Below, one piece after another: positions 7,545 to 16,551 of a stretch of 64,000 bases of DNA. The stretch is from JAUIAI01 sp045106815. Lineage in GTDB: Bacteria > Pseudomonadota > Gammaproteobacteria > Burkholderiales > Burkholderiaceae_E. How positions within the stretch are numbered: position 1 is the stretch's first letter; each line of letters opens with the position of its first letter. The notes under the pieces were generated by a model. It saw only the letters and a program-made list of their open reading frames with translations, did no database searches and was not told where the DNA came from. Both the position numbers and the translations under genes were made by a program. Where the stretch lies: NCBI GenBank assembly GCA_045106815.1, contig JBGCFG010000044.1, forward strand, positions 15,074-79,073, given 5' to 3'.

Positions 7545-8660
7545 TCAGTCACCAACGGCCGCGGCAGTTCCCATGGGCGGTTCTCTGCCCGAGGCGTTCC
7601 CGGTGGCTATCTTTCCATCTTTTTGTAGATCGGCAACCCACTCGTCATGGTGTTGCTGAGCCCAGTTCAAATCCACCTCGCCAGTGGTCATACCCTCAAG
7701 CGAACCTTCAGTTCCAAGCGTGCCGATATAAATATGGCCAAGTGCCACGGCCATAACGATAAACGACGCGATTGCATGGACTGTCAGGGCGAGCATGGAC
7801 TGATCGCGGGTCAGGTCAACCAGGAAGTTGATCGCCAGACCCGTGAGAATGACCGCAACACCAAAGGTAGCAAGCAACCAATACCAGACTTTCTCACCGC
7901 CATTGGCAAAGCCAGCAGGCGGGTGCCCCTTACCAATTAAGCCGCCCCCTTTAAGGAACCACTTGATATCGGAGCCATTGGGAATGTTCTTGCCCAGCAA
8001 CATCAACAACAAGATGATCAAGGAGGCACTGAAGACTGGCCCGGTGTAGTTGTGAATATTTTTGGCAATTAGCGCAAATGAGGCAAACGCATCTTTTCCT
8101 AGGAGTGGAATAAACACTGCTTTGCCATAGAACAGCGCTAGTCCGGTCGCGGACAATAAGATAAACGTAATTGCCGTGACCCAATGCAAGAACCGATTAA
8201 AGCCATTCCACCGTTTGACTTTGACGCCGCTCATGCCCCCTTCAACTTTGACCTTTCCGCGCAGCAACGCAAACAACAAAATGGCAACCGCCATGACGGC
8301 AATCACGATCCAACCCCAGTAGCTCACAGGACCGTTACGGACCGCTCGCCAGTTCTCACCATTGGGGTTAATCAGAACATTGGAATCAACGCTCTTGACC
8401 GTTGAGATACCCGCATTGCCTTCACGAATCGCACGCCAGTAATTTGAGCGTGGATTCACATCGCTGCCAAAGCCTTTCTGAGCATCGCTGATCCCCTGCT
8501 CCTGCTGGTTTTGTGCATGAGCGGCATCAGTGAACAGCAAACCCGTGAAGGGCAGGGCAAACGAGAGCCCCACGATCACGAGAATCGAGCAAAGCAACAT
8601 CATGTGGCGCTGCATCATGGTGCGCGGGGCTTTGGCTTTTTTATTGGACTCTTGATTCAT
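7545..8660 (-). CDS. fdhC: formate dehydrogenase cytochrome b556 (gamma) subunit
   Basis: This 371-residue membrane protein is the quinone-reducing subunit. It has an N-terminal hydrophobic segment (24-48), a periplasmic-looking stretch rich in Asn/Gln, another membrane helix at about 115-135, and then the four-helix cytochrome b core. The core starts with RFLHW near 167, whose His is a likely haem ligand, and has further histidines in NIHNYTG, LTVHAIAS and LGHIYIG. In the complex it anchors the periplasmic catalytic and Fe-S subunits and moves electrons to quinone. AAGGAGG stands just before the ATG. It is the last gene of the operon, followed by the terminator at 7493-7518. Confidence 0.9.
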   Translation of the reverse strand: MNQESNKKAKAPRTMMQRHMMLLCSILVIVGLSFALPFTGLLFTDAAHAQNQQEQGISDAQKGFGSDVNPRSNYWRAIREGNAGISTVKSVDSNVLINPNGENWRAVRNGPVSYWGWIVIAVMAVAILLFALLRGKVKVEGGMSGVKVKRWNGFNRFLHWVTAITFILLSATGLALFYGKAVFIPLLGKDAFASFALIAKNIHNYTGPVFSASLIILLLMLLGKNIPNGSDIKWFLKGGGLIGKGHPPAGFANGGEKVWYWLLATFGVAVILTGLAINFLVDLTRDQSMLALTVHAIASFIVMAVALGHIYIGTLGTEGSLEGMTTGEVDLNWAQQHHDEWVADLQKDGKIATGNASGREPPMGTAAAVGD

Positions 8661-8678
8661 GAATCCTCCTTCATTTGC

Positions 8679-8885
8679 TTAGCGGTCGCGCTGAATGCTC
8701 GCGAATCGCTGCTTAAGCGCCTCTTCGTTGGAACCACTGGCCGATTTTTCAAGCAGCGGATCTACGGGACCAAGATACTTACCGGGCGCGTGTAGCTGGA
8801 CTTTGGATCTCGGGTCATCGCAACCGGCGAGGGTCACGATGCCCGCAAAACCCAGGACCAACGCAATTCCAAATCGTTTGGTCAT
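8679..8885 (-). CDS. small lipoprotein of the formate dehydrogenase operon
   Basis: This 68-residue protein has a textbook lipoprotein signal: a basic start (MTKRF), a hydrophobic core, and the lipobox LAGC with the acylated Cys22. An Asp at +2 (CDD) predicts retention at the inner membrane by the Lol rule. The mature part of 46 residues is polar, without cysteines or a known domain. A GGAGA ribosome site precedes the ATG. It sits between the Fe-S and cytochrome b subunit genes with short spacers, so it is co-expressed with the enzyme and might help its assembly or anchoring. A longer open frame to 9248 exists but runs over the Fe-S subunit gene. Confidence 0.75.
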   Translation of the reverse strand: MTKRFGIALVLGFAGIVTLAGCDDPRSKVQLHAPGKYLGPVDPLLEKSASGSNEEALKQRFASIQRDR

Positions 8886-8898
8886 CAAAGTCTCCGGT

Positions 8899-9483
8899 TT
8901 AAGTGCCGTAGGCTTTAGTCCAGCCCCAGGTTTGTGGCCGGCCACCGCGGCGCAAAATACGCTCGCGGTAGAGGTCCGCAATCTGGTCGCCGTCACCGCC
9001 GAGCAGCGCCTTGGTTGAGCACATTTCTGCACACAACGGCAATTTGCCTTGCGAGAGACGGTTGGCGCCGTACTTGGTGAACTCATCTGCAGAGTTGTCT
9101 GCTTCCGGACCACCTGCACAGAAGGTGCACTTGTCCATCTTGCCGCGCACACCAAAGGCTTCGGCCTGAGGATATTGCGGTGCGCCGAACGGGCACGAAT
9201 AGAAGCAGTAACCGCAGCCAATACACTGATCTTTGTCGTGCAAGACAACGCCGTCAGCGGTGGTGTAGAAGCAGTCGACGGGGCACACCGCGGCGCAGGG
9301 TGCGTCAGTGCAGTGCATACATGCCACTGAAATTGACTTCTCGCCGTCCTTGCCGTCTTCCAGCGTAATCACACGCCGTCGATTGACGCCCCAGGGCACT
9401 TCGTTTTCGTTCTTGCAGGCCGTCACGCAGCCGTTGCACTCAATACAACGCTCAGCGTCGCAGAGAAATTTCATTCTTGCCAT
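8899..9483 (-). CDS. fdhB: formate dehydrogenase iron-sulfur (beta) subunit
   Basis: A 194-residue ferredoxin-like subunit with four 4Fe-4S sites of the DmsB/FdoH type. The cysteine groups are CIECNGCVTAC, CMHCTDAPCAAVCP, CIGCGYCFYSCP and CTFC, with a later Cys in CAEMC. It carries electrons from the catalytic subunit to the cytochrome b subunit. It lacks the C-terminal membrane helix that longer FdnH-type subunits have, so docking must rely on the cytochrome b partner. The ATG at 9483 follows AAGGAGA by 7 bases; a TTG two codons earlier is unlikely. Position between catalytic subunit and lipoprotein genes fits. Confidence 0.93.
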   Translation of the reverse strand: MARMKFLCDAERCIECNGCVTACKNENEVPWGVNRRRVITLEDGKDGEKSISVACMHCTDAPCAAVCPVDCFYTTADGVVLHDKDQCIGCGYCFYSCPFGAPQYPQAEAFGVRGKMDKCTFCAGGPEADNSADEFTKYGANRLSQGKLPLCAEMCSTKALLGGDGDQIADLYRERILRRGGRPQTWGWTKAYGT

Positions 9484-9512
9484 TTTCAATTCTCCTTATG
9501 AGTCCGTTGGGT

Positions 9513-12395
9513 TCAGGCTGCCACAACGCGGCAGAGTGAAGCCTTCGACTCTTGCATCTGAGTCACCGAGTCATAGCCGTAGGTCATGGCCGTGTTGACT
9601 GCCTCACCAAGCACATAGGGGTCAGAACCAGCCGGGTATTTCTCACGCAGATCTTTACCCTGGAAGTGACCACCGAAGTGGAATGGAGAGAACACAACAC
9701 CTGCGTCAACGCGCGTGGTGATCATGGCCTTGACCTTAATGCGACCGCCTTCAGGACTTTCAATCCACACCATCTGGTCGTTTTTAATGCCGTTGTTGTT
9801 GGCATCGACCGGATTGATTTCAACAAACATGTCTTGCTGCAACTCGGCCAGCCACGGGTTGGATCGGGTCTCGTCACCGCCGCCCTCGTACTCGACCAGA
9901 CGGCCGGACGTGATGATGAGCGGGAAGTCTTTTGAGAAGTCCTGGTCCTGAATTGACTTGTACCGGGTGGGCAGTCTCCAGAAGCTCTTGCGGTCTTCGT
10001 AGGTTGGGTACTTAGCGACCAGATCGCGACGGTTCGTGTAGAGCGGCTCGCGGTGAATTGGGACTGGATCAGGGAAGGTCCAGACCACGGCGCGCGCCTT
10101 GGCATTGCCAAACGGGGCGCAGCCATGAGCAATCGCTACTCGCTGAATTCCGCCCGACAAATCGGTCTTCCAGTTCTTGCCTTCAGCAGCCGTTTGCTCT
10201 TCAGCCGTCAGGTCATCCCACCAACCAAGCTTCTTGAGCATATCGGCGGTGAATTCTGGGTAACCATCTTCAATTTCGGACTTCTTGCTAAAGGCGCCTT
10301 CGGCCAGCAGGTTAACGCCATCGCGTTCAACACCAAACCGGGCACGGAAGGTCAAACCGCCTTCAGCAACGGGCTTGCTCATGTCGTACAGGTTCGGCGT
10401 GCCCGGGTGCTTGTGCTCCGCAGTACCCCAGCAAGGCCAGGGCATACCGTAGTAGTCACCATTGGCAGGTCCGCCTTCGCCCATCAGTGTGGTGGTGTTG
10501 AAGGTGTGCCAGTTTTGCTGGTGGGCTTTCAGCCGCTCCGGGCTCTGTCCGGTGTAGCCGATCGTCCACATACCGCTGTTGAACTCACGTGTGATGTCCT
10601 CAACGTTGGGCGCAGAGCCTTCAACCTTGATTTGTTTGAACATCTCGTCAGCTACGCCAAGCTTCTTGGCGAGCATGTACATGATTTCTTCGTCAGGCTT
10701 GGAATCAAACAACGGCTTGATGACTTGATCACGCCACTGAATAGATCGGTTAGAAGCTGTGACGGAACCGCGGGTCTCAAACTGCGTACAGGCGGGCAAC
10801 AGGTACATGCCTTCGGTACGGTCCTGCATAACGGCCGTAACGGTGGGGTAGGGGTCAACCACTACCAGCAGCTCGAGCTTCTCCATCGCTTTTTTCTGCT
10901 CAACACCGCGCGTTTGTGAGTTGGGTGCATGACCCCACATGAACACGGCTTTGAACGCATCTTTTTGAGCAATGTTGTCAGGCTCCTCAAGCACACCGTC
11001 AATCCAGCGTGATACCGGTATGCCCTTGGTGTTCATGACCGGTACATCTTTGCCTTTGGACTGCTCGTATGAGCCGCCTTCAAAGCGTGCCTTCATGTAG
11101 TCGTATTCAACACCCCAAACCCGTGACCAGTGCTTCCAGGCGCCGGCCGAAAGGCCATAGTAGCCAGGCAGCGTGTTGGCGAGAACGCCAAGGTCAGTAG
11201 CGCCCTGAACATTGTCGTGGCCGCGGAAGATGTTCGTACCACCACCAGACACGCCCATGTTGCCCAGCGCCAGCTGGAAGACGCAATAGGCGCGCGTGTT
11301 GTTGTTGCCGTTGGTGTGCTGCGTGCCGCCCATGCACCAGATGAAGGTGCCCGGCCGATGCTCGGCCATAAGCTTGGCCGCGTTGTAGCAGGTCTCTTTG
11401 TCGACCCCGGTGACTTTCTCAACTTCTTCAGGTGTCCACTTGGCAACCTCGGCGCGGATCTCATCCATGCCGTAAACCCGCTGCTCAATGAATTTGTCGT
11501 CCTGCCAGTTGTTTTCGAAGATGTGCCAGAGCATGCCCCAAACGACACCGACGTCAGTACCCGGGCGAATGCGGACGTACTGATCAGCGTGCACGGCCGT
11601 GCGCGTCCGACGCGGATCGAGCACCACCATGCGCGCGCCGGATTCTTTTGCGCGGAAGATGTGCTGCATCGAGACCGGGTGAGCCTCGGCCGGGTTACCA
11701 CCAATGACCAGGATCGACTTCGAGTTATGAATGTCGTTGTACGAATTGGTCATCGCGCCGTAGCCCCAGGTGTTGGCAACACCGGCAACTGTGGTGGAGT
11801 GGCAGATTCGGGCTTGGTGGTCGACGTTATTGGTTCCCCAGAACGCTGCAAATTTGCGGAACAGATAAGCCTGTTCATTGTTGAATTTGGCGGAGCCAAG
11901 CCAGAAAACTGAGTCGGGGCCGGCTTTTTCGCGAATCTCCAACAGCTTGTCGCCGATGTCATTGATCGCGTCTTCCCAGCTGACTTTCTGCCACTTTCCG
12001 CCGACCAGTTTCATGGGGTACTTCAGGCGGCGCTCGCCATGCCCGTGGTCACGTAGTGCAGCGCCCTTGGCACAGTGAGCACCGAGGTTAAACGGGTGGT
12101 CAAATGCAGGCTCCTGACCGGTCCAGACCCCATTCTGAACTTCGGCATACACGCCGCAGCCAACTGAACAGTGGGTACAGACCGAGCGAACGGTTTTAAT
12201 CTCGCCAACCCGTTCAGACTTAACGGCATGGGCCTTGCGCATCATGCCGGGGGCGGTGGCCAATGTGGTGAGCGCGGCACCGCCGGCTGCCAGGCCGGAA
12301 TTACGCATAAACGTACGGCGATTCACGCCGCCTTTCGCAGTCGGCTCTTGCCCGACTTGGGCATTTGGATCGCGTGTGACTCTGCGGATTTTCAT
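9513..12395 (-). CDS. fdhA: formate dehydrogenase catalytic (alpha) subunit, cysteine type, Tat-exported
   Basis: This 960-residue molybdopterin oxidoreductase oxidises formate to CO2 on the periplasmic side. The N-terminus has a twin-arginine signal (NRRTFMRNSG with Arg26-Arg27), then the 4Fe-4S motif CTHCSVGC with a fourth Cys near 108. The metal-binding residue is Cys198 in QARICHSTT, followed by the conserved His199; selenoenzymes have selenocysteine there, encoded by TGA. This gene has no in-frame TGA, so it is a Cys enzyme using Mo or W. The middle and C-terminal domains (IVIGGNPAEAHP-like region, PYVLGEAVN) are complete. AGGAG stands 6 bases before the ATG at 12395. The Tat signal and the membrane partners fit a respiratory, not a soluble NAD-linked, enzyme. 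Confidence 0.95.
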   Translation of the reverse strand: MKIRRVTRDPNAQVGQEPTAKGGVNRRTFMRNSGLAAGGAALTTLATAPGMMRKAHAVKSERVGEIKTVRSVCTHCSVGCGVYAEVQNGVWTGQEPAFDHPFNLGAHCAKGAALRDHGHGERRLKYPMKLVGGKWQKVSWEDAINDIGDKLLEIREKAGPDSVFWLGSAKFNNEQAYLFRKFAAFWGTNNVDHQARICHSTTVAGVANTWGYGAMTNSYNDIHNSKSILVIGGNPAEAHPVSMQHIFRAKESGARMVVLDPRRTRTAVHADQYVRIRPGTDVGVVWGMLWHIFENNWQDDKFIEQRVYGMDEIRAEVAKWTPEEVEKVTGVDKETCYNAAKLMAEHRPGTFIWCMGGTQHTNGNNNTRAYCVFQLALGNMGVSGGGTNIFRGHDNVQGATDLGVLANTLPGYYGLSAGAWKHWSRVWGVEYDYMKARFEGGSYEQSKGKDVPVMNTKGIPVSRWIDGVLEEPDNIAQKDAFKAVFMWGHAPNSQTRGVEQKKAMEKLELLVVVDPYPTVTAVMQDRTEGMYLLPACTQFETRGSVTASNRSIQWRDQVIKPLFDSKPDEEIMYMLAKKLGVADEMFKQIKVEGSAPNVEDITREFNSGMWTIGYTGQSPERLKAHQQNWHTFNTTTLMGEGGPANGDYYGMPWPCWGTAEHKHPGTPNLYDMSKPVAEGGLTFRARFGVERDGVNLLAEGAFSKKSEIEDGYPEFTADMLKKLGWWDDLTAEEQTAAEGKNWKTDLSGGIQRVAIAHGCAPFGNAKARAVVWTFPDPVPIHREPLYTNRRDLVAKYPTYEDRKSFWRLPTRYKSIQDQDFSKDFPLIITSGRLVEYEGGGDETRSNPWLAELQQDMFVEINPVDANNNGIKNDQMVWIESPEGGRIKVKAMITTRVDAGVVFSPFHFGGHFQGKDLREKYPAGSDPYVLGEAVNTAMTYGYDSVTQMQESKASLCRVVAA

Positions 12396-12425
12396 CAATA
12401 GCTCCTGTGCTTTCAGTCGGCTGGT

Positions 12426-12635
12426 TTAGAAAGAGGCGACGCGGTAGTAGTCACGCACGTGCTGTGTTTCCTGGTAGCCCTTATCTGCCTCAACCGTTTT
12501 TTCGGCTTCGGCAATTGGTTCCGCTCCGGCCTGAGTGGCGACGGCAGCTGCAGCACCAGCAGCAAGTGCAGGTGTCGTGGCAAGGCCACGCAAAGCGCGA
12601 CGGCGCGCGGATTTAAACGGGGCGGTCTTTTTCAT
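12426..12635 (-). CDS. small Tat-signal protein of formate dehydrogenase regions
   Basis: This 69-residue protein has a twin-arginine-like start (FKSARRRALRGLA) and an alanine-rich hydrophobic stretch. A short mature tail follows, ending QETQHVRDYYRVASF. Small proteins of this kind, known as the 'formate dehydrogenase region TAT target' family (TIGR02811), are regularly found just before the catalytic subunit gene; their role is not established. GGGAGA lies before the ATG. The conserved HxRxYYR-type end suggests a docking peptide, which is inference. Confidence 0.85.
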   Translation of the reverse strand: MKKTAPFKSARRRALRGLATTPALAAGAAAAVATQAGAEPIAEAEKTVEADKGYQETQHVRDYYRVASF

Positions 12636-12696
12636 TTGATTCTCCCGGCGGTAAAAAGAGTGAAGCGATCACTCAAAGGAACTTCCAACTTAGTGT

Positions 12697-13344
12697 CTAG
12701 GCCTGCATCTCAAAATAGCGAGATTCAAGGCTGATAAAGGCAGCGCCGAATTTGCCGACGCTACGGTAAAAATTTGCTGATTTGGCGTTCTGTAAATCTG
12801 ACATGAAGCGACCCATCCAAGGGCCCATGTGCTGCGTGAAGAACTTCAGTTGGGTTTCGTGGACGGTGCCGTCGCTGATGAGCATTGCCATTACCTCGGC
12901 CAGAGCGGCGGCATGGTCTTCTGGCTCAACCACTTCAGGTTGGCGTTCAAAGCCAAGTTCGGCCAGATCAGTGCGCAGCAGGCTCAAGGGCTTTTCCATC
13001 AAAAAACCGGTGAGGTACCACGACCCAAATGGAACCAACTCGCCGCGGCCAATGCCGACAAACAAGTCATGAAATTCTTCATTAGCCTGATCAGTCGAGC
13101 AGGCGGCAGCAGCTGTGGCCAGATCATGCATGGCACCGCCAATATCGTCGGTGTCGGTGGCATTGCGGCCAGCTTCGATCAGGTAGTCCAGAACGGCTTG
13201 ATCCGGTGCGTCACGCAGCAGACTTGCGATCAGGGTATATGCGCCGATCCGTAGCTTCTGATCAGTGCCCAATGGGGGGGCAACTGAAGCGGTGGCAATG
13301 CCTTCGCTTGAAGTGCTGCTCTGTTGCGGTGAGTCAACCGTCAT
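12697..13344 (-). CDS. TorD/DmsD-family molybdoenzyme chaperone
   Basis: This 215-residue all-helical protein has the TorD-like layout: the helix around YTLIASLLRDAP and the conserved segment FHDLFVGIGRGELVPFGSWY at about 90-109. A PEDHAALAEVM-like region (here EPEDHAAALAEVMAML) also matches the family. Such chaperones bind the Tat signal of the catalytic subunit and help cofactor insertion before export. Its place just upstream of the small Tat protein and the catalytic subunit gene fits that job. GGAGAC precedes the ATG at 13344. Confidence 0.88.
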   Translation of the reverse strand: MTVDSPQQSSTSSEGIATASVAPPLGTDQKLRIGAYTLIASLLRDAPDQAVLDYLIEAGRNATDTDDIGGAMHDLATAAAACSTDQANEEFHDLFVGIGRGELVPFGSWYLTGFLMEKPLSLLRTDLAELGFERQPEVVEPEDHAAALAEVMAMLISDGTVHETQLKFFTQHMGPWMGRFMSDLQNAKSANFYRSVGKFGAAFISLESRYFEMQA

Positions 13345-13516
13345 GGCCGACTTGTCTCCTGTGCCACTTAATCATTAGCTGCCGTTGCGTTGATCCGGAT
13401 GTCTCGATGGCCTTGCGTGGCTAGCAAGATGAAAAGACAGATTTGGATCGGGCAGGTGCGACGGGTACTTGTACATCGCGCCGAAGCGGCTCGATGCCTT
13501 TCAGTTACATACAGAG

Positions 13517-13544
13517 ATATTAGCTCAAATTGCACTCATCGCAA
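13517..13544 (-). promoter_or_regulatory. candidate sigma-70 promoter inside the formate dehydrogenase cluster
   Basis: On the minus strand TTGCGA (13544-13539) and TAATAT (13522-13517) are 16 bases apart. Each box matches four of six consensus bases. They lie in the 252-base spacer between the polyferredoxin gene and the TorD-like gene, the only large gap in the cluster. This would allow the structural genes to be transcribed separately from DUF3305-DUF3306-polyferredoxin. No operator was recognised. Confidence 0.3.
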
Positions 13545-13596
13545 GCGCATAGCCGGTTGTCGTTGAGCAGATCGAACTTGCTCGAGATCGGTTTGT

Positions 13597-15156
13597 TCAG
13601 GCGTCATCTTTCATCATGTCAATGACTCGGCAGTCACCGCACATCTTGAGCCGATTGAGCGATGCTTCGTCTTGAAACATCGAGTGGTTAGCCAGTTTTG
13701 ACGTCATTTTGTCTATGACAGAACGTGTCGCAAATGGCTTGCTGCACCGTATGCAGTTGAACGGGGCTTCTTCATTTAGCACTCTGACGTTGCGCCGGCT
13801 TGTGGCATCAGTCATGAGTCTGGGCGATAGGGAAATCACCTGTTCGGGGCAGGCCGTTTCGCAAAGGCCGCATTGCACACAGTTAGACTCATAAAATCGC
13901 AGCGCAGGTACGCCATCCCCGTCAGCTAGCGCCTTGGCCGGGCATACCGAAGCACACGCCATACAAAGCGTGCAGCCTGATGCCACCTGCACCGTGCCCA
14001 GCGGCGCGCCAGACGAGAGTTCTATGAGATCTGGCCGGCTATCGGCCTGTTCGATGAGGTGATCAATCGCGGCGAAAAGCGCCTCACGCTTGCCACCAGT
14101 CCCAGCCCCAAAGGTTGCCGCCTTAATATCTGGCATCTGGCCGGTTTGCTCGGCACCGAGCCACTGCACAACCGGATCAAAGCCCAGGCCTGCCAAAATA
14201 TCGTTCGCGACCTGTCTTTGTTCTTGCAGTGCAGCAAGAACGCCATCAGCAATACCGGCATCTCGCACAAGCAGAACGCGCTGAGCCCCAAAGGCGAGTG
14301 CGGAAAGCCACAGCTCAAGGCCGGCGCTGGCGAGTTCCTCCAATGCGAGTGGTAGATGATCGTTCGCCAGGCTGGTCGGGTCATAGGCCTCGCTATGCAG
14401 AACAAGCTTAGCTGCAGTGCCACCAGCATCTCGGTAAGCTCGCAGCATGCGGCGCATGCGATCAAGCGTATTGGCTGCTGGCGGATAGGCATAGCTAATT
14501 GCGCCGGTCGGGCAGACGGTTGCACAGACGCCGCCGCCCTGGCATAGGTGTGGGTTGACCTCGACCTTGTCACCGATCGAAAAGATTGCTTCGGCAGGGC
14601 AGGCATCCAGGCATCGGGTGCAGCCGGTCAGTTCGCTTGCACCATGCGCGCAAATTTCCGGTTTGAGCCGGAAGTACTGTGGTTTGTCGAATCGACCCAC
14701 GAGATCAGGCAATTGCTCAATCGCCTGGGCAAGTGCTTCAGCATCGCCCCGGGTGGCAAAGTAGCCGGGAGGTGGCAGTGGCTGGGTCAGACGGGGAGTC
14801 TGGTCAAGGTCAATGACGAGGTCGCATTGCCACCTTCCAGCCCGGCTGTTGATCTCAAACGCGCCCAGATAACCCTCTATCAGGACTTCTGGCGCAGGCG
14901 AAGCTTCAAAAACAATCCCTGCAGGCTGTTGGTCAGCATCGCTGGTGAGCAGGGCTCGGACGCTGACCTGGGAGTCAATTTTCGCAAATGCAGAAGCCAC
15001 TGCGGCCGAAGAGCCGATCAGGACCACTTTTCCCTCGGACCGATATTCAACCAGGCCGGTTGGCTCGGCTTCTATCGCAGCCGCCGCCGCCAGCGCGGCC
15101 TGCTTGGCCTCAGGACTGCTTGAAATAGCGGCTTGGTCGGTCGGGGGGGTGGTCAT
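13597..15156 (-). CDS. polyferredoxin of formate dehydrogenase clusters
   Basis: This 519-residue soluble iron-sulfur protein is without a signal peptide. It has 4Fe-4S groups at about 165-180 (CTRCLDACP), 204-215 (CQGGGVCATVCP), 395-405 (CTLCMACASVCP) and 427-438 (CVQCGLCETACP). An additional CIRC and a late CGDC near the C-terminus could hold a further metal site. The stretch between the cluster pairs (250-340) looks like a nucleotide-binding alpha/beta fold with no clear motif. Proteins of this layout accompany DUF3305 and DUF3306 in formate dehydrogenase loci; an electron-transfer role in maturation or sulfur delivery has not been shown to my knowledge. Its ATG overlaps the DUF3306 stop. 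Confidence 0.82.
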   Translation of the reverse strand: MTTPPTDQAAISSSPEAKQAALAAAAAIEAEPTGLVEYRSEGKVVLIGSSAAVASAFAKIDSQVSVRALLTSDADQQPAGIVFEASPAPEVLIEGYLGAFEINSRAGRWQCDLVIDLDQTPRLTQPLPPPGYFATRGDAEALAQAIEQLPDLVGRFDKPQYFRLKPEICAHGASELTGCTRCLDACPAEAIFSIGDKVEVNPHLCQGGGVCATVCPTGAISYAYPPAANTLDRMRRMLRAYRDAGGTAAKLVLHSEAYDPTSLANDHLPLALEELASAGLELWLSALAFGAQRVLLVRDAGIADGVLAALQEQRQVANDILAGLGFDPVVQWLGAEQTGQMPDIKAATFGAGTGGKREALFAAIDHLIEQADSRPDLIELSSGAPLGTVQVASGCTLCMACASVCPAKALADGDGVPALRFYESNCVQCGLCETACPEQVISLSPRLMTDATSRRNVRVLNEEAPFNCIRCSKPFATRSVIDKMTSKLANHSMFQDEASLNRLKMCGDCRVIDMMKDDA

Positions 15157-15890
15157 GATGCCTCCGGCGTGTCGTCAGTCTCTTCAAGACGCAAGCGAAG
15201 CCGCTGACGTTGTGGCGCAAGGACAGGGGGGGCATCTTCAATTGGGCGCTGCGCCGGGAGTGCCTGCACGATCATGGCCGGTGAGTCTGCAACAGGCAGT
15301 GCCGGGTTTGGGTTGATTGAACTGGGCTCGGCCAGCTGTTCGGTGTGGACAGAGTCCTGGGGCTCAGTACCCGCGGTTGCCTCATCTGAGTCAGTGCTTT
15401 CGTGAACATCATCAGTTTCGGTCTGTGCGAGTGCCAGCCGCGCCCGTTCCTCTTCTTCCTTCGCTGCCTCGGTCTCGAGTCGTTCTTTGTGAAACTTCAT
15501 GTCGGCTGTCACGATGTCACCGAGTTTCTCAAACGTGGTGAAATCTTCGTCGTAGTCGTCTAGTCCGTCGCGAATGCCGAACACGGGCGCCTTGAACAAC
15601 TTGCGCAGGGCCAGCCGCCGCAGGTCATGGGTGACATCCTTGGCCATGAAACGGGCGTAATCCGAGTGCTCGTCCAATGTTTCAAGTGAGGGTACCGGTG
15701 CCGGCAGATCGGTTTTTTCGGGGACGCTCTCGGGTGAGGTCGCGCCAGCATCCGAGTCAACGGTCATGTGTTCTGAGGGCAGCTCATTTTCGACCGTGCC
15801 GCCGGCTTTTTCAGTCGCCGCTTGTGATTTGCGACGGGCCCACCGACCCAGAAAATTTGCGTCTGATTTGTTGGGCGTGGATCGGCTCAT
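15153..15890 (-). CDS. DUF3306 protein of the formate dehydrogenase cluster
   Basis: This 245-residue protein carries the DUF3306 signature: the start FLGRWARRKSQA, and the core YARFMAKDVTHDLRRLALRKLF at about 95-116, followed by a DGLDDYDEDF segment. The C-terminal third is acidic and low-complexity (many Glu, Ala and Pro), probably disordered. No signal peptide or membrane segment is seen. DUF3305, DUF3306 and the polyferredoxin travel together beside formate dehydrogenase genes, but their biochemical role is unknown to me. It overlaps the genes on both sides by 4 bases, so the three are translationally coupled. Confidence 0.82.
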   Translation of the reverse strand: MSRSTPNKSDANFLGRWARRKSQAATEKAGGTVENELPSEHMTVDSDAGATSPESVPEKTDLPAPVPSLETLDEHSDYARFMAKDVTHDLRRLALRKLFKAPVFGIRDGLDDYDEDFTTFEKLGDIVTADMKFHKERLETEAAKEEEERARLALAQTETDDVHESTDSDEATAGTEPQDSVHTEQLAEPSSINPNPALPVADSPAMIVQALPAQRPIEDAPPVLAPQRQRLRLRLEETDDTPEAS

Positions 15891-16381
15891 GTCTCACTCC
15901 AGTTCTTGCGCTTCCGCTTTTTAAAGGCTTCCGGAATGTGATGGGTCAGCACGAATGCCTCAATGGGCGGATAGAGTGCCGGATCAAGCGGGACAACCTC
16001 GATCGGATGATCAACTGACTCGTAGGAGGCTGCCAGATCGGGGCTCGCAGTCACGATGAAAGGTTCGTACTCGCCGGTCTCTTCGTTCTCGTTGAGCACG
16101 ACAAAACAGCGCGGCTGCTCAGTTGAGATATTGAGGTAGTAGCTGTCGGCTTCGTCAGCATGCAGCTCTATCTGCAGGTGATCGTAGCGCAGCATCTGCG
16201 TACCATTGGGTGGCTGCGATTCGTTGTTTGGAGCGCTTGCGGATTGACTTTGCTCACTTGCTCGCGGCATCACAGCAATCAGCTCACGCGTCTCGGTTTG
16301 CCAGCGATGTTCAGGTGTCGGCGTGCACTGAATGACGACCGTCACCGGCAAATGGCTTTGCAGGGGTGGGGCGTCCTGCAT
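15887..16381 (-). CDS. DUF3305 protein of the formate dehydrogenase cluster
   Basis: This 164-residue protein matches DUF3305: the N-terminal strand LPVTVVIQCTP and HRWQTETRELIAV, the LQIELHADEADSYYLN core, then CFVVLNENEE and a C-terminal VLTHHIPEAFKKRKR. The fold looks all-beta and cytoplasmic. The open frame reaches 16612 but would then overlap the divergent ankyrin gene; the ATG at 16381 has AGGG 7 bases upstream and starts near the conserved domain. It is the first gene of the formate dehydrogenase cluster, which then continues for 9 kb on the minus strand. Confidence 0.8.
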   Translation of the reverse strand: MQDAPPLQSHLPVTVVIQCTPTPEHRWQTETRELIAVMPRASEQSQSASAPNNESQPPNGTQMLRYDHLQIELHADEADSYYLNISTEQPRCFVVLNENEETGEYEPFIVTASPDLAASYESVDHPIEVVPLDPALYPPIEAFVLTHHIPEAFKKRKRKNWSET

Positions 16382-16551
16382 CGGCGCACCCTTTTGCTGA
16401 ATGGGTAGGTTCGTCAAGATTGTCTCGCGTCGTTTAAATGGAGGCTGGCAGGCTCTGGCGAGCCCCCGCAGAATTGATCGCCCTGGCGGACCGCCGAAGG
16501 CAATATTCTGACATGCCTGGGCGAAATCCCTTTTCGGGTCATAATTTTCAG

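Noticed and set aside
10053..10919. 288-codon open frame on the plus strand
   Set aside because: It is antisense to the formate dehydrogenase catalytic gene, has no family motif, and follows from that gene's codon bias.
11130..11912. 260-codon plus-strand frame
   Set aside because: Same reason: antisense to the catalytic subunit gene and without domain or ribosome site.
9513..12395. selenocysteine formate dehydrogenase
   Set aside because: The metal-binding position is an ordinary Cys codon (Cys198) and there is no in-frame TGA.
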